Part shown: positions 26,213-35,264 of the stretch, piece after piece | How the letters are laid out: each line of letters starts with the position of its first letter | Numbering within the stretch: the first letter of the stretch is position 1 | Made by a program: the position numbers and the translations under genes | Origin: JBFMFH01 sp040752275 | GTDB lineage: Bacteria; Acidobacteriota; Vicinamibacteria; Vicinamibacterales; JAKQTR01 | Assembly: GCA_040752275.1 (NCBI GenBank) | Contig: JBFMFH010000026.1 | Span: 1 to 64,000, forward strand | Length of the DNA stretch: 64,000 nucleotides | Direction: 5' to 3' | The notes under the pieces: generated by a model | The model's database searches: none | Told to the model about the DNA's origin: nothing | What the model saw: the letters and a program-made list of their open reading frames with translations, nothing else

Positions 26213-27124
26213 TCACCGGATGCTGATCTCCACCTGGCTCGGTTCGGTCCGCACGACCGCCAGGCCCGGCGGTTCGGCCACACGCACGGGCAGGGTGTAG
26301 CGTCCGGGGCCAAGACCAGAGAGGTCAACAAACGTCTCGAAATCATCCGCCGACATGCGCGCCAGGACGTCCTCGGCTCCGCGGGCGGTCACCGCGATCA
26401 GCGACGGCGAGGACCGCGCGGTCAGGCCGGGCCGGAGATTCTGCATTCTCACCGGGATCCGCACGATGGTTCGCTCCGTCCGCACGGGCACGATGTCGAC
26501 GACGACGCGGGCGTTCCGGGGCACGCGCAGCCTGGTCGCGTTGTTGGGAGTGCCGATCGTCACCGATTCGCGGATGGAAACCGTGGCACCCTCGATCTGC
26601 ACGGGCTCGGTGATGGCCTGCTTCACGTCGCGCACGGCGGTCTCGGGGCCGACAATCTCGACCTCCTTCGGTTCCGTGGTCACGCCCTCGACCTCGTAGC
26701 CGGGCGCCGGCTGGCCGTCCACCGTGGGGTCGACCGGCACGACCTTGGTCATCGACCGCTCGAAAGCGAGCCACATCGTGGCCGGACCGACAAAGGTGAC
26801 TTCCACGCCGAAAGGAACGCGGACCTGCTCCGGTGTCAGGTGGAACAGCCGGCGCCCCGACCGGGCCGTGGTCAAATCCAGGACGGTGACGATGTCGCCG
26901 GCCGACAGCTGCCCGAGGACGCCCGAGGTGCCGCGCACCCGGACGTCGACGCTGGCCGGGGCTTCGCCGACCAACTCGAGGTTCTCCGGCTTGTTCTGCA
27001 GTTCGAGCGGCGACCGCAGGCTGCGCTCGACAATCTGCTGGGATCCGAAGAGGAACCAGAGCATCACGGCAATGGCGACCGAGAGCGTCTTGAGCCCGAA
27101 GTTGCGGAAGGGGTTGTAGGCCAT
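26213..27124 (-). CDS. cdaR: CdaR-like YbbR-domain protein, regulator of the diadenylate cyclase
   Basis: A 303-aa protein with one N-terminal membrane segment (LKTLSVAIAVMLWFLF, about residues 11-26) and an extracytoplasmic part made of about three YbbR repeats (for example VDVRVRGTSGVL, VEIVGPETAV, ITVTARG-like segments). CdaR is known to modulate CdaA at the membrane. The ATG at 27124 overlaps the cdaA stop (TGATG), consistent with a complex. An open frame upstream to 27379 is a shadow of cdaA. Confidence 0.92.
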   Translation of the reverse strand: MAYNPFRNFGLKTLSVAIAVMLWFLFGSQQIVERSLRSPLELQNKPENLELVGEAPASVDVRVRGTSGVLGQLSAGDIVTVLDLTTARSGRRLFHLTPEQVRVPFGVEVTFVGPATMWLAFERSMTKVVPVDPTVDGQPAPGYEVEGVTTEPKEVEIVGPETAVRDVKQAITEPVQIEGATVSIRESVTIGTPNNATRLRVPRNARVVVDIVPVRTERTIVRIPVRMQNLRPGLTARSSPSLIAVTARGAEDVLARMSADDFETFVDLSGLGPGRYTLPVRVAEPPGLAVVRTEPSQVEISIR

Positions 27125-27936
27125 CAATCGAATGACCCGGTCGGGCCCCTCTCGGACATGCGCCGGCGCTGCGGCACCAGCGCGCGCAATCGGGCCCGCA
27201 GCCGATCGGCGTCCAGGCTGCGCTCGATCTGCCCGTCGAGCGCGAGCGAGATGCGCCCTGTCTCTTCGGACACGACCACGGTCACCGCATCCGTTTCCTC
27301 GGTGAGGCCGATGGCGGCCCGGTGTCGTGTCCCGAAGTCGCGGCTGATCGCCGGGTTCACCGACAGGGGCAGGAAGCACGCCGCCGCCGCGATCCGCTCA
27401 CCCTGGATGATGACCGCACCATCGTGCAGCGGCGACCGGGTCTGGAAGATGGAGAGCAGCAGGTCGTAGGTCACCGTCGCGTCGAGAGGGATCCCGCCCT
27501 CGATGTAGTTGCGCAGCCCGATGTCGCGCTCGACGGCGATGATCGCCCCGATTCGCTGGCTGGCCAGCATGGTTGCGGCCGTCACCAGCTCTTCGGCCAG
27601 CTCGTCGCTCGACTCGGTCGCCGAGAAGTACCGGAAGAACCTCGCACGACCAAAGTGCGCGAGCGTGCGGCGGATCTCGGACTGAAACAGGACGATGGCC
27701 GCGAACACGATATAGCCAAAGATGTTGCGGATGAGCCAGTTGACCGTATCCAGGCGGGCCCAGCGCGAGACATAGAACAGGCCGACCAGCAGGCCCACAC
27801 CGATCCCCATCTGAACCGCCCGCGTCCCGCGCATGAGCTTGAGCAGCTCGTAGATCGCGACGGCGGCGATCAGGATGTCGATGAGGTCCGTCCACCCCAC
27901 CGCGACACGTTGTGTCAGTGTTCCTACCAGGTCCAT
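27124..27936 (-). CDS. cdaA: Membrane diadenylate cyclase
   Basis: A 270-aa enzyme making cyclic di-AMP from two ATP. Three membrane segments occupy residues about 15-80. The DAC (DisA_N) domain at about 95-240 contains LHDGAVII (DGA motif) and GTRHRAA (RHR motif), both needed for catalysis. Linked to cdaR and glmM downstream and folP upstream, as in other bacteria where c-di-AMP controls osmolyte and cell-wall homeostasis. No known c-di-AMP effector gene is visible in this window. Confidence 0.96.
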   Translation of the reverse strand: MDLVGTLTQRVAVGWTDLIDILIAAVAIYELLKLMRGTRAVQMGIGVGLLVGLFYVSRWARLDTVNWLIRNIFGYIVFAAIVLFQSEIRRTLAHFGRARFFRYFSATESSDELAEELVTAATMLASQRIGAIIAVERDIGLRNYIEGGIPLDATVTYDLLLSIFQTRSPLHDGAVIIQGERIAAAACFLPLSVNPAISRDFGTRHRAAIGLTEETDAVTVVVSEETGRISLALDGQIERSLDADRLRARLRALVPQRRRMSERGPTGSFD

Positions 27937-27981
27937 GCTCCTGTCGCCGACCGGCTGGCGGACTCGGCTGGACTGCGGCGT

Positions 27982-28851
27982 TCAGACTCCGGCCCGCTGC
28001 CGAATCATGTCGGCGACGCGGGCCACGTGTACCATCTCGCGCACCCCATGCACGCGCACGATGTGCGCGCCCAGCAGGATGGCCGACGCCACGGCGGCGG
28101 CCGTGCCCCACTCGCGCCCCGCCGGATCCGTCTCGCCCAGCGCCTGCGCCAGAAACGACTTGCGCGACGGGCCGACGAGCACCGGACGGCCGAGCGCCTG
28201 CAAGCGCGGCAGCGCGGCCAGCACGGCGTAGCTGTCGTCGGCGCGCTTCGCAAAGCCCAATCCCGGATCGATGACGATCCGATCGCGGCCGACACCCTCG
28301 GCTTCGGCCCTGGCGAGGGACAGGCGGAGTTCCGCCGCCACCTCGCCGGCAACGTCCTGGTAGACGGCCTCGCGGTACATGTCGCGGGACCGCCCGCGCG
28401 TGTGCATGAGGATCAGACCGGCCCCTCGGCGCGCCGCCACGCTACCGAGCCTAGGATCATACCCCAGACCGCTGACGTCGTTCACGAGAGCCGCGCCGGC
28501 CAGGATTGCCGCCTCGGCGACTTCTGTCTTGTAGGTGTCGATGGAGATTGGGATGCCGATCCGCCCGGCCAGCCGCTCGATGACGGGGACGACGCGGCCG
28601 AGTTCCACCTGGGACGGCACCGCCTCGGCGCCAGGCCTGGTGGACTCTCCACCGATATCGACGAGGTGGGCGCCCTGCGCTTCCATCTCGCACGCCAGCG
28701 CCGCTGCCTCGTCGGGATCCGTAATCCCGCCCGCGAAGGAGTCGGGCGTGACATTCACGATGCCCATCACCAACGTGCGCGGTCCAAGGGCGAGCGCATG
28801 TCCGTGCGCGCAGGGAACGATGAAGGACGGGCGGGGTGCGATGGCACTCAT
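27982..28851 (-). CDS. folP: Dihydropteroate synthase
   Basis: A 289-aa folate-pathway enzyme joining 7,8-dihydropterin pyrophosphate and p-aminobenzoate. It has MGIVNVTPDSF near the N-terminus, DIGGESTRPGA, and the later segments NDVSG, DPGLGFAK and GPSRKSF. The ATG at 28851 was chosen over the open frame to 28971 because the conserved core begins 30 residues later. It lies between ftsH and cdaA on the same strand. The 116-bp gap to ftsH has a GC-rich imperfect hairpin without a T-run. Confidence 0.96.
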   Translation of the reverse strand: MSAIAPRPSFIVPCAHGHALALGPRTLVMGIVNVTPDSFAGGITDPDEAAALACEMEAQGAHLVDIGGESTRPGAEAVPSQVELGRVVPVIERLAGRIGIPISIDTYKTEVAEAAILAGAALVNDVSGLGYDPRLGSVAARRGAGLILMHTRGRSRDMYREAVYQDVAGEVAAELRLSLARAEAEGVGRDRIVIDPGLGFAKRADDSYAVLAALPRLQALGRPVLVGPSRKSFLAQALGETDPAGREWGTAAAVASAILLGAHIVRVHGVREMVHVARVADMIRQRAGV

Positions 28852-28967
28852 CCCGCCGACTATACGGCGGGTGGCACCCCAGAGCAATTGCCGCCACTCT
28901 CCAGCCGGGCCTGGAGACCTGATCGGCCCGGGAGGGCAAAGACCGCGGGCCCAGCGGGAGGCTGGAT

Positions 28968-30878
28968 TCACCGCCCCTGGGCGGGGTTCGGCAGCGGCGC
29001 GACGATGCCGGGCGCCATGTCCTTGCCGGGGGAATCCTCCACCTTGACGGTCGGTGACACCGGCGCCGGCACCGGGGCCGGGGCGTCCACGGCTTCGCCG
29101 GCGACGATCCGCTTCACCTGCTCGCCGTCGAGGACCTCGCGCGTCAGCAACTGGTCGGCCATCCGGAGCAGGGCGTCCTTGCTGTCGGTCAGCGCCTGGC
29201 GCGCGCGCTCGTAGTTCTCGGAGACGATCCGCCTGACCTCCTGGTCGATCTTGATGGCCGTATCCTCGCTGTAGTCCTGGTGCTGGGCAATCTCACGACC
29301 GAGGAAGATCTGTTCCTCCTTCTTGCCGAAGGTCAGCGGTCCCATCTCATCGCTCATGCCCCACTCGCACACCATCTTGCGAGCCAGATCCGTCGCCCGC
29401 TCGAGGTCGTTGCCCGCCCCCGTCGTGATGCTGCCGAGACAGATCTCCTCGGCGATGCGGCCGCCGAGCAGGATCGCAATCTGATCGAACAGGTAGTCGC
29501 GCGAGTAGTTGTGCTTCTCGTCGACTGGCAGCTGCTGGGTCAGCCCGAGAGCCATGCCACGCGGGATGATGGTCACCTTGTGAATCGGGTCGGCGTTCGG
29601 CAGCACCACCGTCAGCAGCGCATGTCCCGCTTCGTGAATGGCCGTCACGCGCTTCTCGGCTTCACTGATCACCATGGAGCGGCGCTCGCTCCCCATCAGC
29701 ACTTTGTCCTTCGCGTACTCGAAATCGCTCATCCGCACCGACTTCTGGTTGTAGCGTGCGGCGTTCAGCGCCGCCTCGTTCACGAGGTTGGCCAGATCGG
29801 CGCCCGAGAACCCGGAGGTCCCCCGCGCCAGCACGCTGCAGTCCACGTCGTCGGACAGCGGGATCTTCTTCGTGTGCACCACGAGGATGCCTTCCCGGCC
29901 GCGCACATCCGGCCGGTTGACGATCACGCGCCGGTCGAAGCGCCCGGGCCTCAGCAGCGCCGGGTCGAGGACGTCGGGCCGGTTCGTGGCGGCCATCAGG
30001 ATGACCCCCTCGTTCGACTCGAAGCCGTCCATCTCGACGAGCAGCTGGTTCAGCGTCTGCTCGCGTTCGTCATGGCCCCCGCCAAGGCCTGCGCCACGAT
30101 GCCGTCCCACGGCGTCAATCTCGTCGATGAAGATGATGCACGGCGCGTTCTTCTTGCCCTGCTCGAACAAGTCGCGCACGCGCGAGGCACCGACCCCGAC
30201 GAACATCTCGACGAAGTCGGACCCGCTGATCGAGAAGAACGGCACGTTGGCCTCGCCCGCCACGGCCCGCGCGAGGAGCGTCTTGCCGGTCCCCGGCGGT
30301 CCCATGAGCAGAACGCCCTTCGGAATCCGCCCGCCCAGCTTCTGGAACTTCTGCGGCTCCTTGAGAAACTCGATGATCTCCTGGAGTTCTTCCTTCGCCT
30401 CGTCGACGCCGGCCACGTCCTTGAACGTCACCTTCTTCTGGGTGCCCGAGGAGAGCTTCGCCTTGCTCTTGCCGAACGACAGGGCCTTGTTTCCACCGCT
30501 CTGTACCTGGCGCATGAAGAAGACCCAGAAGCCGATCATGAGCAGAATCGGCGCCCACGAGTACAAGAGCGTGGCCCAGGGGCTGGCACTCGGTTCCTTG
30601 GCCGTGATGGCGACACTGCGTTCGACCAGCTTGTTCGCCAAACCGTCGTACTGGGGCGGCGCATAGGTCCGGAATGCCTCGTTGGCCTTGGTCGTGCCGC
30701 TGATCTCGTTGCCGGCAATCGTCACCTCGGCGACCTGCCCCGAATCGACCCAGGACATGAAATCGCTGAACGTGACCGTCTTGTCGCGGGCCTGGAACGT
30801 CGAGGAGAAGTTCCACACCAGCACGCCGACCACGACGAGCACCAGCCAGAACAACAGGCTCCTTACGGTGGAATTCAC
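28968..30878 (-). CDS. ftsH: ATP-dependent zinc metalloprotease FtsH
   Basis: A 636-aa membrane AAA+ protease that degrades misfolded membrane and some regulatory proteins. Two N-terminal membrane segments flank a periplasmic loop (about residues 6-130). It has Walker A GPPGTGKT near 200, Walker B IIFIDEIDAVG, the SRH arginine segment and the zinc site HEAGH near 420. The C-terminal tail is proline-rich. The start is GTG 30878 (MNSTVRS), which overlaps the tilS stop (GTGA) and has GGGAG upstream; an in-frame GTG two codons earlier has too short a spacer. Confidence 0.97.
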   Translation of the reverse strand: MNSTVRSLLFWLVLVVVGVLVWNFSSTFQARDKTVTFSDFMSWVDSGQVAEVTIAGNEISGTTKANEAFRTYAPPQYDGLANKLVERSVAITAKEPSASPWATLLYSWAPILLMIGFWVFFMRQVQSGGNKALSFGKSKAKLSSGTQKKVTFKDVAGVDEAKEELQEIIEFLKEPQKFQKLGGRIPKGVLLMGPPGTGKTLLARAVAGEANVPFFSISGSDFVEMFVGVGASRVRDLFEQGKKNAPCIIFIDEIDAVGRHRGAGLGGGHDEREQTLNQLLVEMDGFESNEGVILMAATNRPDVLDPALLRPGRFDRRVIVNRPDVRGREGILVVHTKKIPLSDDVDCSVLARGTSGFSGADLANLVNEAALNAARYNQKSVRMSDFEYAKDKVLMGSERRSMVISEAEKRVTAIHEAGHALLTVVLPNADPIHKVTIIPRGMALGLTQQLPVDEKHNYSRDYLFDQIAILLGGRIAEEICLGSITTGAGNDLERATDLARKMVCEWGMSDEMGPLTFGKKEEQIFLGREIAQHQDYSEDTAIKIDQEVRRIVSENYERARQALTDSKDALLRMADQLLTREVLDGEQVKRIVAGEAVDAPAPVPAPVSPTVKVEDSPGKDMAPGIVAPLPNPAQGR

Positions 30879-32308
30879 GGCCACTCTCCCAAACGGCTAA
30901 GTGTCAAGGTTACCACGCTTTGCGTGCGATCCGTGACTCTCGAGTGCTCGCTTTGCACGATTCCTGCCACCCACACGATGGCATCGTCGCCATCAACGAT
31001 GACGGGAACACGATCGCGGGCCTCGCGTGGCACCTTCCTGTCAACAAGGACGTCCTGCAGCTTCCTGCGGCCTGTCATACCCAGCGGCACCAACGCGTCA
31101 CCCGGCTTCCGGCTTCGAACGCGGAGGCCGCCGGCGGCACAGGCCGCATCGATCATGGCCCGGTCCGGACCAGTCGCAAGGTCATTCTTGTCAAAGACTT
31201 GCGCGTGGTACGGTTCGAGCCGGGCTTCGAGGACGAATCCCTCCGTGGCGGCCTCGAGCCGCCCGGGCACCTGCATGTCGTATCGGAAGGAACGCGTCTC
31301 CCGGTCACGGGGCAGGCCCCCACTCAGTAAGACAACCGTTTCGCCGTTTCGTTCCACACGGAGCCCCGGCAGGTCGGCCGCCCCGGCTGTCGCCTGGACG
31401 GCTGCAAGGTCCAGTGCTGCCTCGATCTGCGGCGCGCCCGGGGAGGGCCGCACGCCGAGGTCATCGGCCGCCAGGCGCAGGACCCGGCGGGCGAGGGCTC
31501 GCGGGAGTTCCCGCAACCCCGCTGCGTCGAGCCTGGAGCGGCCGCGGCCCGGGTCCAGGGATCGGACGACGGCCGGCATCGACTGCCTCGCCAGGGAATC
31601 GAGGTACTCGTCCTCCTCCCTCAGCAGCCGCGATTGGCGGGCGAGCGTGGCGGCCAGCTCGCCACCCAGGCGCTCGTTGAGCAGCGGAAGGAGGCCGTGG
31701 CGGATCCAGTTGCGGAGGATCGCGCGGTCGGCGTTCGTGGCGTCCTCGCGGTAGTCGAACCCCCGATCGCTGGCGAGTGCCCTCACCTCCTGTCGCCCGA
31801 CCTCGAGCAGCGGGCGGACGAACCGGCCGCGGCGGGGAGGAATCCCTCCGAGTCCCCGGCGCCCTGCGCCCCGGAACAGGTGTAGCAGCATCGTCTCGGC
31901 CTGGTCGTCTCTCGTGTGGCCCGTCGCCACGAGGTCTGCACTCAGGCGGCGAGCGGCCTCGTCCAGAAAGCGGTAGCGGGCCGTTCGCGCGGCGACCTCG
32001 ATCGACGTGCGCTGCACCAAGGACAGCTTGCGCACGTCGGCGTGGCCCACCTCGCACGCCAGCCCGAGCCGCGCGGCCAAACGGCGACAGAACGCTTCGT
32101 CGCCCTCGCTATCGACGCCGCGCAGTTGGTGGTTCAGGTGCGCGAGACCGACGAGCGTGAACCGCAGCGGCCCGGCCAGGTCGGCGAGCGCAACGAGGAG
32201 GCCCACCGAGTCGGAGCCGCCTGAGACGGCCGCAAGCACCTTCGAGCCCTGCGGGATGAGATCGCCGCGCTCGATGAAGCGCCGCACACGATCGAGCGTG
32301 CCTGGCAT
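30875..32308 (-). CDS. tilS: tRNA(Ile)-lysidine synthase
   Basis: A 477-aa enzyme that converts C34 of the CAU-anticodon tRNA(Ile) to lysidine so that it reads AUA. The PP-loop SGGSDS is near residue 30. Next come the ATPase-domain segments (GHTRDDQAETML), a central domain, and the C-terminal TilS domain (RSRKPGDALVPLGM). It is separated from an upstream CAU-anticodon tRNA gene by a terminator and followed by ftsH with a four-base overlap. Confidence 0.96.
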   Translation of the reverse strand: MPGTLDRVRRFIERGDLIPQGSKVLAAVSGGSDSVGLLVALADLAGPLRFTLVGLAHLNHQLRGVDSEGDEAFCRRLAARLGLACEVGHADVRKLSLVQRTSIEVAARTARYRFLDEAARRLSADLVATGHTRDDQAETMLLHLFRGAGRRGLGGIPPRRGRFVRPLLEVGRQEVRALASDRGFDYREDATNADRAILRNWIRHGLLPLLNERLGGELAATLARQSRLLREEDEYLDSLARQSMPAVVRSLDPGRGRSRLDAAGLRELPRALARRVLRLAADDLGVRPSPGAPQIEAALDLAAVQATAGAADLPGLRVERNGETVVLLSGGLPRDRETRSFRYDMQVPGRLEAATEGFVLEARLEPYHAQVFDKNDLATGPDRAMIDAACAAGGLRVRSRKPGDALVPLGMTGRRKLQDVLVDRKVPREARDRVPVIVDGDDAIVWVAGIVQSEHSRVTDRTQSVVTLTLSRLGEWP

Positions 32309-32339
32309 GGCCGTGGCCGGGGGAAGGATGCGAAAACGA

Positions 32340-32373
32340 AGAGGGGTCGCACCCTCGGACGCACGACCCCTCT
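32340..32373 (-). terminator. Probable intrinsic terminator after the tRNA gene
   Basis: On the minus strand a ten-base-pair perfect stem (AGAGGGGTCG with CGACCCCTCT) and a 14-base loop are followed by TCGTTTTCGC, a moderate T-rich stretch. It starts five bases after the tRNA CCA end and precedes tilS by about 30 bases, so it would end the tRNA transcript. Confidence 0.7.
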
Positions 32374-32377
32374 CTCC

Positions 32378-32454
32378 TGGTGCCGGTGCAGGGACTTGAA
32401 CCCCGGACTCCGCGGATATGAGCCGCGTGCTCTAACCAGCTGAGCTACACCGGC
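32378..32454 (-). tRNA. tRNA with CAU anticodon (elongator Met or Ile2)
   Basis: A 77-nt cloverleaf with the CCA end encoded. Acceptor stem GCCGGTG/CACCGGC is perfect, so it is not an initiator tRNA. The D-arm is GCTCAGCTGGTTAGAGC. The anticodon stem is CGCGG/CCGCG with loop CTCATAT, anticodon CAU at 32420-32418. The T-arm contains GGTTCAAGTCC. A CAU anticodon means either elongator tRNA(Met) or the tRNA(Ile) modified by TilS. The neighbouring tilS makes the latter worth testing. A TAGAAT hexamer at 32470-32465 on its strand may be its -10 box. Confidence 0.96.
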
Positions 32455-32610
32455 AGGATACACCATTCTAACAGGCGGCCGGCGACAGGCGCCAGGCAAC
32501 ACACCAGGCAGGGCCTCACCGCGCGGCGCGGAGGACGGGTGAACGTCAGGATGCCCCGTCGTCGCTGATTCGGAGCACGGGCGGGATCGAATCGAGTGCA
32601 AGGGGCGTAT

Positions 32611-33561
32611 TCACGACGCTTCGATGAGCGCGGCTGCCAGCAGGGGAATCAGGATCTCGTGGTGCCCGACCAGACTGAACCCCCGCCCGCCCGTGCCGGC
32701 CACCGGCCTGGACACGACGTTCATGTGCGGGCGGTAGAGCCGCGCGAAATCGAGATTGACCGTCGTCAGGCCCGTGAGCGGGAGCCCCTTGTTGCGGGCC
32801 AGGGCCACTGCCTTGAGAAAGACCTCGGGCAGCACGACAGCGGAGCCGCAGTTCAGGTAGACGCCCTGAGCGAGACGGGCCACGTTGGACACGAAGAAAC
32901 GGAAGTCCCGCAGGCTGCCCTCGCCCAGGGCGGCGCCGGACGCCGCCGGGTGCATGTGGATGACGTCGGTACCCAGGGCGACATGCACCGTGAGCGGGAT
33001 CTCGAGGCGCGCCGCAGCAGCTGCCACGCTCAGGTGCGCATGCGCGGGCTTCGACTCGGCTAGGTAGCGGCCCACTGCCTGGCCGAGGCCCAGACCCATG
33101 TCCACCCCGTCGCCGATCGCCTGGTTCAGGAGCCGTCCCGTCTCCTCGGCCATCCCGAAGCGGCCGGGACCGAGAGCGGCATCGACATCCTCGGAGGTCG
33201 CACCGCAAAGCGCGATCTCGAAGTCGTGGATGATCCCGGCGCCGTTGGTCGCCATGGCCGACACGAACCCGCGTTCGGCCAGATCGATCAGCACCGGGGA
33301 CAGACCCGTCTTGATGACGTGGGCGCCAAACCCCCAGATGAGTCCGCCCCCGCGCTCCCGCGCCGCCAGGATGGCCGTGACGACAGCCCGAAAGTCCGCC
33401 GCACCGAGCGTATTCGGCAGACCATCCACCAGCGCGCCGACGCCGCCGCCCTTTGTGTACGGCCTCGCGAAGTCCGCCCGGCTGGCCTTGCTGGGACGGG
33501 ACGCCAGCGGGTAGGTCCGGAGGCCGGACAGGTCGAACTGCTCGTAGGGAAACTTGGTCAC
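32611..33561 (-). CDS. Conserved protein of unknown function, possibly deoxyhypusine-synthase-like
   Basis: A 316-aa soluble protein I cannot name with certainty. It has highly patterned segments: WGFGAHVIKTGLSPVLIDL, NGAGIIHDFE, a glycine-rich middle and a C-terminal GHHEILIPLLAAAL. The alternation of glycine-rich loops and hydrophobic strands suggests a Rossmann-type nucleotide-binding fold, and the IHDFE segment recalls proteins annotated as deoxyhypusine-synthase-like, but this is memory, not a search. No signal peptide. It lies 9 nt after the end of the GMC oxidoreductase gene on the same strand. Confidence 0.75.
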   Translation of the reverse strand: MTKFPYEQFDLSGLRTYPLASRPSKASRADFARPYTKGGGVGALVDGLPNTLGAADFRAVVTAILAARERGGGLIWGFGAHVIKTGLSPVLIDLAERGFVSAMATNGAGIIHDFEIALCGATSEDVDAALGPGRFGMAEETGRLLNQAIGDGVDMGLGLGQAVGRYLAESKPAHAHLSVAAAAARLEIPLTVHVALGTDVIHMHPAASGAALGEGSLRDFRFFVSNVARLAQGVYLNCGSAVVLPEVFLKAVALARNKGLPLTGLTTVNLDFARLYRPHMNVVSRPVAGTGGRGFSLVGHHEILIPLLAAALIEAS

Positions 33562-33570
33562 GCCGGTATT

Positions 33571-35199
33571 CTATGCGCTTGGGGTCTCTCGGTGGGACGG
33601 CTCCTGAGTGAGGGTCTGACGTCCAGGCTTCGGGGGGACCTTGGCCATCGCATACTCGGCCAGCGCCGCGATGGTCAGCGAGGGGTTGACGCCCGGGTTG
33701 GCGGGCACAATCGAACCGTCTACGATGAACAGCCCGGGGTAGCCGTGGATGCCGAAGCCCTCGTCGACCACACCGTCGTCAGCGCGCGCCCCAATCGGTG
33801 CGCCACCGAGGATGTGGGCCGTGGTTGGCAGACCGAGCAGGTTCTCGCCCAGCGAGCCCATGGGAATCCCGTCGGTACGGCGGGCGAAGTCGCGCGCCAC
33901 ATCGTGCCCGACGTCGAGGCGGGCGGCGATGGCGCAACCACCGGCCGGCTCGGCCACCAGGGCGCGCCGGAACAGCGTCAGCGGGCTTCGCCCCAGACGG
34001 AGACGCATCTGGTTGTCCGCGTGCTGCATCACCAGGATGATGGTCGCACGGCGTGCCCAGCCCGGGAGCAGCATCGTCGTGACACTGTCGATCGGGTGGG
34101 TCAGCATCCACCACAGGGCCCTGAGCGTGCGCACCGGCACCGAGTCCCCTTGCGAGATCAGCGGTGCGGATGCCAGGCGCATTAGCGATGAGCCGGCGGG
34201 ATACCGAACCGGTTCAACGCGCGTCTGATCGTCGGCGCTGAAGATGGACGAGATGGCGATGCCCTGCGAGTAGTCCGTGTCCGAGGTGCGGGCGATCGAA
34301 CCGAGCAGCGCTTCGGAATTGGTGCGGACCTGCTCACCCAGACGCGGGGACAGAGCGGGGAGCGACGATTCGCGCAGTTTGAGGAGCAGCCTCATTGTCC
34401 CCATGACGCCGGCCGAGAAGATGACGTTGCGGGTCGTAATGGTGCGGCAGCGCCTCGCGAAGAGAGACGATGACGGCCGGTACGTCACTTCATACCCCGC
34501 ATCGCCGCCGGAAGCCAAAGGCCGGACGTTCGTGACTTCCGCCCCGGGAATCACCTGGGCGCCGCACTGCTCCGCGAAGTGCAGGTAGTTCTTCGGCAGG
34601 GTGTTCTTTGCGTTGTGGCGACAGCCGATCAGGCAGCCGCCGCAGTGGGTGCAGCCAGCGCGCTCGGGTCCCTTCCCGCCGAAGAACGGATCGGGGACGG
34701 TCTCTCCCTCAGGACCGAAGAACACCCCCACGTCGGCCGCGCGAAACGTAGGCCCCAGCCCACGGGCCTCCGCCTGCTGCCGCATCACCTCGTCCGCCTT
34801 CCAGAGTCTGGGGTTGGTGGCCACGCCGAGCATGCGTCGGGCGGTGTCGTAGTGCGGCTTCAACGCGGCACCCCACTCGATCGGCCGGGTCCAGGCGGGC
34901 GTGCGGAAGGTCTCTGCGGCTGGAACCTCCAGGACGTTGGCGTAGCCGAGACTGCCACCGCCAACCCCGGCACCGTGCAGCACCATGGCGCCCTTGGTGA
35001 GGGTCACCTCCAGAATGCCGTGCGCGCCGAGAAGCGGCATCCAGAGGTATTTCCAGAAGGCCCAGCTGGACGTGGCAAAGTCGGCGTCGGTGAAGCGCTG
35101 GCCCTTCTCCAGGACCACGACGGAGTAGCCCTTCTCGCTCAGCCGCATGGCTGACACCGAACCGCCGAAGCCGGAACCGATGATGAGGTAGTCACGCAC
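33571..35199 (-). CDS. GMC-family FAD oxidoreductase with a four-cysteine cluster
   Basis: A 542-aa flavoprotein of the glucose-methanol-choline/cholesterol oxidase type. It has FAD-binding GSGFGGSVSAMRL at the N-terminus, LEKGQRF, the GAGVGGGSLGYAN segment, and near the end GSIVPANPGVNPSLTIAALAE-type residues carrying the catalytic region. In the middle, CTHCGGCLIGC has C-x2-C-x2-C-x3-C spacing, like a ferredoxin cluster site. The substrate is unknown, perhaps a sterol or other alcohol. The GTG at 35199 has AGGA seven bases upstream; a TTG at 35244 would add 15 residues but lacks a ribosome binding site. Confidence 0.88.
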   Translation of the reverse strand: MRDYLIIGSGFGGSVSAMRLSEKGYSVVVLEKGQRFTDADFATSSWAFWKYLWMPLLGAHGILEVTLTKGAMVLHGAGVGGGSLGYANVLEVPAAETFRTPAWTRPIEWGAALKPHYDTARRMLGVATNPRLWKADEVMRQQAEARGLGPTFRAADVGVFFGPEGETVPDPFFGGKGPERAGCTHCGGCLIGCRHNAKNTLPKNYLHFAEQCGAQVIPGAEVTNVRPLASGGDAGYEVTYRPSSSLFARRCRTITTRNVIFSAGVMGTMRLLLKLRESSLPALSPRLGEQVRTNSEALLGSIARTSDTDYSQGIAISSIFSADDQTRVEPVRYPAGSSLMRLASAPLISQGDSVPVRTLRALWWMLTHPIDSVTTMLLPGWARRATIILVMQHADNQMRLRLGRSPLTLFRRALVAEPAGGCAIAARLDVGHDVARDFARRTDGIPMGSLGENLLGLPTTAHILGGAPIGARADDGVVDEGFGIHGYPGLFIVDGSIVPANPGVNPSLTIAALAEYAMAKVPPKPGRQTLTQEPSHRETPSA

Positions 35200-35264
35200 G
35201 GCGGGATCCTGCGTCGATCGTGCACGCGTGTGACGGTCTGTCAAGCCGTGGCAACGGTCGGTCC

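Noticed and set aside
28852..28967. Rho-independent terminator between ftsH and folP
   Set aside because: A GC-rich imperfect stem exists, but there is no T-run on the minus strand, and the genes appear to form one unit.
29280..31754. An 824-codon open frame on the plus strand antisense to ftsH and tilS
   Set aside because: Its translation is Arg/His/Pro-rich with no domain, and both opposite-strand genes are unmistakable. It is a high-GC shadow frame.
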